Assembly: GCA_965222515.1 (NCBI GenBank)
Contig: CBDCUE010000010.1
Location: forward strand, 1-20,680
Reading direction: 5' to 3'
DNA length: 20,680 nt
DNA from: CBDCUE01 sp965222515
GTDB lineage: Bacteria; Pseudomonadota; Alphaproteobacteria; Rickettsiales; JABIRX01
Shown here: piece after piece, positions 15,498-20,680 of the stretch
How the letters are laid out: every line of letters begins with the position of its first letter
How positions within the stretch are numbered: the stretch's first letter is position 1
Made by a program: the position numbers and the translations under genes
Notes under the pieces: generated by a model
Told to the model about the DNA's origin: nothing
Database searches by the model: none
What the model saw: only the letters and a program-made list of their open reading frames with translations

Positions 15498-15907
15498 TTA
15501 ATATTTTATCTGCTTCAATCGCTCATCATCAAGCACAAAACCCTTGATAGTAAACTCTTTAATAATTTCTGTTGCCCAATTCTAAATTTTCTTGCTTGGT
15601 AAGAATTAACTCTATAACCAACAGATATAATTGTTTCTAAGTTATAATATTCTAATTCTCTTTTTATTTTCCTATTACCTTCTTTTTGAAGTTGTGCAAT
15701 TTTTACACTAGTTGAGTTTTTATCTAATTCTTTATTAATACTATTTAAATGTTTTGTAATTACAGTTCTATCTACTTCAAATAATTCAGCCATTTTCTTT
15801 TGAGTAAGCCATAAATTGTTATTTTTGAAAAAAACATCAATATTAACTTTTCCTTGATCTGTTTTAAAAAAAACAAAATTATTAAATTCTTCTAGTTTAT
15901 TTGTCAT
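15498..15907 (-). pseudogene. rhuM: Broken rhuM-family gene (frameshifted and truncated)
   Basis: RhuM proteins (about 330 residues, named from a Salmonella pathogenicity island) are of uncertain function and are often carried by genomic islands. The N-terminal half is clear: FFKTDQGKVNIDVFFKNNNLWLTQKKMAELF, then VDRTVITKHLNSI (helix-turn-helix-like), then YYNLETIISVGYRVNSYQARKFRI. The uninterrupted frame then degenerates to GQQKLLK... and stops at about 15515. Adding one base at about 15577/15578 restores WATEIIKEFTIKGFVLDDERLKQ, the exact family continuation. The restored frame then ends at a TAA at 15498-15500 after QIKY. So there is a single-base loss plus absence of the C-terminal half (FDELLERIR... 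onward). The gene is very unlikely to make a working RhuM. It may instead yield a 130-residue N-terminal DNA-binding-like fragment. Confidence 0.85.
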
Positions 15908-15959
15908 AACAATATCATAATTAATTATCTTGGGGATGCCTTTACTTATAAAAAATGAA

Positions 15960-16040
15960 TAGGGGTTCTATGTTAAAAGAGGATACAATAAACTTTATAC
16001 TAAACTTGCAATTCTATTCTCTTTTAACATAGAACCCCTA
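15960..16040. repeat. Inverted repeat, 22-bp perfect arms, 37-base centre
   Basis: The left arm 15960-15981 begins TAGGGGTTCTATGTTAAAAG and is the exact reverse complement of 16019-16040. Three more pairs beyond one mismatch continue inward. The centre (15982-16018) is A/T-rich and has no coding content. The element lies in the 239-bp divergent region between the rhuM remnant and the lipoprotein gene. Terminal GGGG/CCCC arms with a short unrelated centre resemble a miniature inverted-repeat element. No clear target-site duplication is visible. A long hairpin attenuator is the alternative. Confidence 0.8.
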
Positions 16041-16056
16041 ATTTGTGTTTATTGAT

Positions 16057-16085
16057 TTGACAAACTGCTTAGAAAATGTTATAAT
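16057..16085 (+). promoter_or_regulatory. Perfect-consensus sigma-70 promoter, extended -10
   Basis: TTGACA (16057-16062) and TATAAT (16080-16085) are separated by exactly 17 bases, and the -10 box is preceded by TGT (16077-16079), the extended -10 form. Transcription would start near 16092, giving a leader of about 55 bases to the lipoprotein ATG at 16147. The downstream genes (lipoprotein, ATP-grasp enzyme, dnaE) are closely spaced on this strand, so this is the likely promoter of all three. No operator-like dyad other than the inverted repeat just upstream is seen. Confidence 0.75.
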
Positions 16086-16146
16086 GGTTCCTTAAGAATT
16101 ACAATTTTAGCCATAATAACTTTGGACAGCTTAATTAATTATAAAA

Positions 16147-16533
16147 ATGACAAAATACCTAAAATTTCTATTTATTTTACAAGTACTAATACTTTCTTCT
16201 TGCAGATATCTTCCAGGGGCTAACTTTCTTAATCATTTAAGAAATACTCGTAACTTAACAGAGAGAGCTTATGCAGAAATACCAGCATATGAAGCCAAAG
16301 AAAGAAGGATCAAAGAAAACAGAGCTAGAAAAAATACTTTTTCTCATTCACCTTCCGCTAATTTCCAACCTAAAGCACCTAATCAAGCAAATAATTATAA
16401 TAATTTTGTAAATCATCAAGCAGCTAAAATCCCTAATCAAAAAATTTCTAGACAAAACAATCATAATGGTAATAATACTTATTATAATCAAAATTCTTTT
16501 GATGACACTCAATATTTTTACGAGGTTGAATAA
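16147..16533 (+). CDS. Small Asn-rich lipoprotein, unknown function
   Basis: The 128-residue product has a lipoprotein signal: MTKYLKFLFILQVLILSSC, a hydrophobic core ending in the lipobox LSSC with Cys19 as the lipidation site and Arg at +2, which favours outer-membrane sorting. Residues 45-65 are rich in Arg/Lys/Glu, and the rest is a low-complexity, probably disordered tract of Asn, Gln, His and Pro, ending in acidic/aromatic residues. I recognise no family. It is 33 bp before the TTG of the ATP-grasp gene (48 bp before its ATG), downstream of a consensus promoter, so it heads a three-gene unit with the ATP-grasp enzyme and dnaE. It is expected in the periplasm or outer membrane. Confidence 0.7.
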   Translation: MTKYLKFLFILQVLILSSCRYLPGANFLNHLRNTRNLTERAYAEIPAYEAKERRIKENRARKNTFSHSPSANFQPKAPNQANNYNNFVNHQAAKIPNQKISRQNNHNGNNTYYNQNSFDDTQYFYEVE

Positions 16534-16566
16534 AAAAAACTCTTATTATGAGATTATTGATAATTA

Positions 16567-17955
16567 TTGAAAATCCCACTTATGCTTAGACATATCATTA
16601 TCATAGAAGAGAATCTTCAAGAAATAAAAAAAATCAACATTCTATTATCTGGAGATTTTAGCACAGTTATTGTCCCTACCCTATTAAAAAACAAAGAAAT
16701 ATATATTATTTCTAGAAAAGATATAACTCCAAATTACAATTTTAAAAATATCATTCAGCTAAAATTAACTCAAGATTTTACTTACGATTATTACAAAAAT
16801 TTAAAAAATGCTGCTGTTTTTTATCAAGCAGGAAAAAAACTTCCTGTAATGGATATTTGCAATTATGTTCATATTGAGATAAAAACTAATTTTAAAATTA
16901 ACAAAAATGATATTATTCATATTAGAATAATGCCTCCTAATAATGATGATTTCAAAAATATTTTTTTGTTATTTTCACAAAAAATAGCTAAGAAAAATTT
17001 TATTATAAATAACCCTGATTTAATTAAATATAACGAAAAATCCTTTTGCAGAGAGTTTTTTATTCAAGAAATAATGCCAAAAAAATTTTTATATAAATTA
17101 GGAGATGACACAAAAAATCTAGTAAATTGGATATTTAAACAAGCTCAAAACAATAAAGGAGTTATTTTAAAGCCTGATGATTTTTATGGTGGTTATGGTT
17201 TTAAGTCGGTTTTATCTAGCCCTTATGATAGGGAAAATGAAGATTTTCATAAAATCAAGAATCTTGCAGATGCTAATCAAGAAAAGGAAGCTAAAATATT
17301 AATTGCTGATTCTCTGTCAAAATCCATCACTCAATCAGAAAAACATTGCCAAGAAAAAAAAACAGATTTCTTTTTAAAAAACATTCTTTTTCAAGAAAAA
17401 ATATCTCATTCTAATATAGGAGATTTTCGTTTGTTATTTTTTCAAAAAAACGATGATTACACTGAATTACAAGGTATATTTAGAAGGATTCCCAATAATC
17501 CTATAAATGCAGCAAATATGTCTCAAGGAAACTCAAAAGTTACTGAATTAATTAATATGGATATTGCAAAAGTAATTGAGATTTTTGAAAAAGATCCAAA
17601 GAAATTTATAAAAAATGAAAAAATATTAAAAAATATTTTTGTAACTAAAAGAGATCAAGAATATAATATTAATAAAGCTGATTTAGCCCATTTTTTATAT
17701 TTTATTATCAACAATATTATTCCTCAGATGAATAAAGCTCACCAAAAAAACTTGCTTTCAAATGGTGTCGATCTTATGCTACATAAAGAAAACGGACAAA
17801 TAACTGCAAAAATATTAGAAGCAAATATTTTTAATTCTATGGGAGTAGCTCAAATTATGTCTCTTTCTTTTGCAAGAAAAAAAAGGCAAGAAGATTGGTT
17901 TGATCTCGGCAAAAAATATATAAAATTAGTAGAAAACTGTGTTTTTGTGAGTTAA
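16567..17955 (+). CDS. Divergent glutathione-synthetase-like ATP-grasp ligase
   Basis: The product resembles prokaryotic glutathione synthetase (GshB: ATP-dependent ligation of gamma-glutamylcysteine to glycine) in its ATP-grasp core. Seen: HIRIMPPNNDDF (the M-R-K-D-P-P-F-D position), INNPDLIKYNEK, the ATP-binding lysine in GVILKPDDFYGGYGFKSV near 197, GDFRLLFF near 285, RIPNNPINAANMSQGN near 307, and the metal-ligand region NGVDLML (D402) with ILEANIFNS (E418, N420). At 457-462 residues it is about 140 longer than GshB. There are insertions after the KPDD loop and before the NGVD strand, and the glycine-rich GGRGE loop is not preserved. It may be a true glutathione synthetase or a relative with another substrate. 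The frame is open from a TTG at 16567, but ATG at 16582 (457 residues) is the likelier start; neither has a clear Shine-Dalgarno. No gshA is visible. Confidence 0.65.
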   Translation: MKIPLMLRHIIIIEENLQEIKKINILLSGDFSTVIVPTLLKNKEIYIISRKDITPNYNFKNIIQLKLTQDFTYDYYKNLKNAAVFYQAGKKLPVMDICNYVHIEIKTNFKINKNDIIHIRIMPPNNDDFKNIFLLFSQKIAKKNFIINNPDLIKYNEKSFCREFFIQEIMPKKFLYKLGDDTKNLVNWIFKQAQNNKGVILKPDDFYGGYGFKSVLSSPYDRENEDFHKIKNLADANQEKEAKILIADSLSKSITQSEKHCQEKKTDFFLKNILFQEKISHSNIGDFRLLFFQKNDDYTELQGIFRRIPNNPINAANMSQGNSKVTELINMDIAKVIEIFEKDPKKFIKNEKILKNIFVTKRDQEYNINKADLAHFLYFIINNIIPQMNKAHQKNLLSNGVDLMLHKENGQITAKILEANIFNSMGVAQIMSLSFARKKRQEDWFDLGKKYIKLVENCVFVS

Positions 17956-17979
17956 GATACTTCCTCTACATTTTTTCCT

Positions 17980-20680
17980 ATGAAACAAAACAGTAAATTC
18001 ATACCTTTAAGAAATATTAGCAGTTATTCATTATGCTATGGTGCCATCAGAATAGATGAGCTTGTGAAAGCTGCTAAAGATAATAATATGCCAGCAATTG
18101 CATTAGCAGATAAAAATAATTTATTTGCTGCTTTAGAATTTTCATTAGAAGCTACAAAAAATGGGGTGCAACCTATTCATTCTATTTCTCAAACAGTAAA
18201 ACTCCCTTCGGAAGAAATAGATGAGGTTTTATTAATTGCTAAAAATGAAACAGGTTTTAAGAATCTATTAAACATAGTTAGCCTGCCATATTTAAAAGAA
18301 CAATCAGAGAGTTGTTTTGAAGACATTAAGAATCACAAACAAGATGTTATTGCTCTTATTGGTTATAGAGAAGGAAATTTATATAAATTACTATTAAATA
18401 ATCAACAAAATAAAGCATTACAATTAGTTGAATTATATCAAGAAACTTATCAAGATGGATTATTTATTGAAATATCTAGATTAGGCTATGATGATGAAAA
18501 GCAAGTAGAGGCAAAATTATTAAAAATAGCAATAGCTAAAAACATTCCCATTGTTGCAACTAATGATAGTAAATATATTGACAAAAGTTCTTTTGAGGCA
18601 CAAGAAATTTTAAACTGCATCTCACAAAGCACTTACATAGATAATGAAAAAAGAGTAAAAGCATCACAGGAGCATTATTTTAAAAGTGAAGCACAAATAA
18701 AAAGACTATTTAAAGATTTACCAGAGGCAATAGAAAATACAGAGTTAATTGCTAAAAAATGCTCTTTTTTTGCTATTACTTCAAATCCTAGTCTGCCAAA
18801 TTTTTCTGTGAATAAAAATGAAAAAGATGAGTTATCTTTGCAAGCAGAAGAAGGTTTGAAAAAAAGATTAGAGCAATGCAACATCACAGAAGATCAAGAA
18901 AAATATTTCACTAGATTAAGTTATGAATTAGGAATTATTCAAAATATGGGATTTTCTGGATATTTTCTTATTGTATCAGATTTTATAAAATGGAGCAAAG
19001 ATCAGGACATACCAGTAGGTCCAGGGAGAGGTTCAGGGGCAGGATCAATTGTTGCTTGGGCAATGTTTATTACAGATTTAGATCCTTTGAGATATGGTTT
19101 ATTATTTGAAAGATTTTTAAACCCAGAAAGAGTGTCAATGCCTGATTTTGATATAGATTTTTGTCAAGAAAGAAGAGAGGAAGTAATACAATATGTAAAA
19201 AACAAATATGGTTCTAATAGATTAGCTCAAATTATTACTTTTGGAAAATTACAAGCAAAAGCAGTTTTGAAAGATGTTGGTAGAGTGATGCAAATTCCTT
19301 ATGTTGAGGTGGATAAAATCTGCAAGATGATTCCATTTAACCCACAAAAACCTGTTACTCTAAAGGATGCTATTGCTATGGATGAGCAATTAAGAAAGGC
19401 AAGAAAAGATGATAATAGAATAAGAAAACTAATTGATATTTCATTAAAATTAGAAGGATTGCATAGACATAGCTCAACTCATGCGGCTGGAGTAGTTATT
19501 TCTAATCAAGATTTATTAGGATATGTGCCACTTTATAAAGATGCTAAATCTGACATTCCTATTGTTGGATATTCAATGAAATATACCGAGCTTTCTGGAT
19601 TGGTGAAATTTGATTTTTTAGGTTTAAAAACTTTAACAATAATTAATAAAACGACAAAATTATTAAAAGAGAAAAATATTGATTTAGACATTAGTAAGAT
19701 AAAAATTGATGACAAGGAAACTTATCAGATGATGACCACTGGAGAGACTATTGGAGTGTTTCAATTAGAGAGTGCTGGGATGAGGGATAATCTAAAAAAA
19801 ATGGTTCCTGATAAAATTGAGGATATTATCGCACTTATCTCTCTTTATCGTCCTGGACCGATGGAGAATATTCCAACTTATATTGCAGTAAAACATGCTC
19901 TAAAAGAGCCTGAATATTATCATCCATTACTAAAAGAATGTTTAACTGAGACTTTTGGAGTAATTATTTATCAAGAGCAGGTAATGCAAATCACTAGAGA
20001 TCTTGCTAAATATAGTTTAAGCCAAGCTGATCTTTTAAGAAGAGCTATGGGTAAAAAAATCAAATCGGAGATGGATGCCCAAAAAGCAATTTTTGTTAAA
20101 GGTGCCATTGCCAATAATATAAATAAGAAAAAAGCGGAAGATATTTTTGAGCTTTTGGCAAAATTTGCGGGTTATGGTTTCAACAAATCTCATGCGGCAG
20201 CTTATGCTATGATTGGTTATCAAACAGCATATTTAAAAACACATTATCCAACAGAATTTATTGTAGCTACTTTAAATGTGGATTATCATGATACAGATAA
20301 AATAAATTTATTCATTCAAGAGGCCAAAAGATTAAAGATTAAAATATTACCACCTAGTATAAATTATGCACAAAGTTTTTTTTCCATAGAAGAATTTGAA
20401 GGGAAAAAAGCTATTAGATATTCTTTTTGTGCTTTAAAATCTGTTGGAAAAAATGCTACTGATGAATTGGTGGTTATTAGGGGGGATAAAAAATTTGCAG
20501 ATATTTGTGATTTTATTAGTAGATGCGGTAGTAAAATTATTCAAAAAAAACTTTTGGAAAGTTTTATTAAAGCAGGAGTCTTGGATGAGTTAGAAAAAGA
20601 TAAGTCAAAATTATTGGAAAATATGGAATTATTGCAAAAATATGCAACTAAATCTGAATTAGAAAAAAACAGCAATCAAT
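17980..20680 (+). CDS. dnaE: DNA polymerase III alpha subunit (5' part, runs off the window)
   Basis: DnaE is the replicative polymerase. The frame starts at ATG 17980, 24 bp after the ATP-grasp gene, and stays open for 900 codons to the window edge, about four-fifths of a normal 1,150-residue DnaE. Seen in order: an N-terminal PHP domain (FIPLRNISSYS..., MPAIALADKNNLFAALEF), IPVGPGRGSGAGSIVAW near 345-360, the catalytic pair in PDFDIDF (D391 and D393), the third catalytic aspartate in VKFDFLGLKTLT (D545), then YRPGPMENIP, VIIYQEQVMQI, LLRRAMGKK and the fingers/helix segment KFAGYGFNKSHAAAYAMIGYQTAYLK near 727-750. In the PHP domain the metal ligands expected in LRVHSDYS are replaced (Ile for His, Ser for Asp), so it is probably catalytically inactive; proofreading would rely on DnaQ. 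No stop interrupts the frame. Confidence 0.98.
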   Translation, partial: MKQNSKFIPLRNISSYSLCYGAIRIDELVKAAKDNNMPAIALADKNNLFAALEFSLEATKNGVQPIHSISQTVKLPSEEIDEVLLIAKNETGFKNLLNIVSLPYLKEQSESCFEDIKNHKQDVIALIGYREGNLYKLLLNNQQNKALQLVELYQETYQDGLFIEISRLGYDDEKQVEAKLLKIAIAKNIPIVATNDSKYIDKSSFEAQEILNCISQSTYIDNEKRVKASQEHYFKSEAQIKRLFKDLPEAIENTELIAKKCSFFAITSNPSLPNFSVNKNEKDELSLQAEEGLKKRLEQCNITEDQEKYFTRLSYELGIIQNMGFSGYFLIVSDFIKWSKDQDIPVGPGRGSGAGSIVAWAMFITDLDPLRYGLLFERFLNPERVSMPDFDIDFCQERREEVIQYVKNKYGSNRLAQIITFGKLQAKAVLKDVGRVMQIPYVEVDKICKMIPFNPQKPVTLKDAIAMDEQLRKARKDDNRIRKLIDISLKLEGLHRHSSTHAAGVVISNQDLLGYVPLYKDAKSDIPIVGYSMKYTELSGLVKFDFLGLKTLTIINKTTKLLKEKNIDLDISKIKIDDKETYQMMTTGETIGVFQLESAGMRDNLKKMVPDKIEDIIALISLYRPGPMENIPTYIAVKHALKEPEYYHPLLKECLTETFGVIIYQEQVMQITRDLAKYSLSQADLLRRAMGKKIKSEMDAQKAIFVKGAIANNINKKKAEDIFELLAKFAGYGFNKSHAAAYAMIGYQTAYLKTHYPTEFIVATLNVDYHDTDKINLFIQEAKRLKIKILPPSINYAQSFFSIEEFEGKKAIRYSFCALKSVGKNATDELVVIRGDKKFADICDFISRCGSKIIQKKLLESFIKAGVLDELEKDKSKLLENMELLQKYATKSELEKNSNQ

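Noticed and set aside
16567..16581. TTG at 16567 as the true start of the ATP-grasp gene
   Set aside because: An ATG lies five codons downstream at 16582 and the extra five residues add nothing recognisable. Neither start has a clear Shine-Dalgarno, so ATG is preferred although the outer limit is listed.
16147..17955. Graspetide-type peptide pathway (precursor plus ATP-grasp ligase)
   Set aside because: The small protein carries a lipoprotein signal and low-complexity Asn/Gln, with no repeated acidic/Thr core motif. The ligase resembles GshB and not the peptide macrocyclase group, and there is no transporter or protease.
1..20680. CRISPR array, tRNA/rRNA genes, complete insertion sequence or prophage
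   Set aside because: I saw no regularly spaced direct repeats, cloverleaf sequences, transposase or integrase motifs, or phage structural genes on either strand.

Overview
The window reads as a stretch of bacterial chromosome from a very AT-rich alphaproteobacterium, by eye well over 70% A+T with A/T-biased codons and many Lys, Asn and Ile residues. The protein families look most like those of Rickettsiales or related host-associated lineages (UbiG, DnaE, DnaK/DnaJ, CyaY, CdsA/Dxr). The organism retains the MEP isoprenoid route (dxr, ispD), aspartokinase and ubiquinone methylation, so it is not among the most reduced symbionts. Species or genus cannot be fixed from sequence reading alone.

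Layout. 1-1914: a 44-bp perfect palindrome, then dxr and cdsA on the minus strand, 10 bp apart. 2045-3688 (-): a membrane protein joining a von Willebrand A domain, TPRs and a lysine-rich tail, like a BatB-BatC fusion. 3787-4542 (-): pstB with no other pst genes beside it. 4543-4866: a gene-poor spacer with a 30-bp-arm inverted repeat and a terminator-like hairpin. 4867-6053 (-): ubiG and a flavin-reductase-domain gene separated by 2 bp. 6170-8766 (+): lysC (aspartokinase) and a beta-barrel porin. 8882-12350 (+): dnaK and dnaJ, each preceded by a candidate RpoH-type heat-shock promoter. Between them lies a frameshifted remnant of a small membrane-protein gene. 12343-15388 (-): ispD, an uncharacterised membrane-anchored protein, tyrS and cyaY, probably one transcription unit; cyaY ends tail-to-tail on dnaJ with an 8-bp overlap. 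15498-15907 (-): a broken rhuM gene. 15960-16085: a 22-bp-arm inverted repeat followed by a perfect consensus sigma-70 promoter. 16147-20680 (+): a small Asn-rich lipoprotein, a divergent glutathione-synthetase-like ATP-grasp enzyme and the first 900 codons of dnaE, which runs off the window.

Most of the window is housekeeping. The parts that deserve attention are the two gene remnants (rhuM at 15.5 kb; the small membrane protein between dnaK and dnaJ), the three long perfect inverted repeats that share no arm sequence, the matched CTTG-N17/18-GTTATA elements before dnaK and dnaJ, and the lipoprotein plus divergent ATP-grasp pair upstream of dnaE. I see no CRISPR array, complete insertion sequence, prophage, tRNA or rRNA, and no convincing new multi-gene system.
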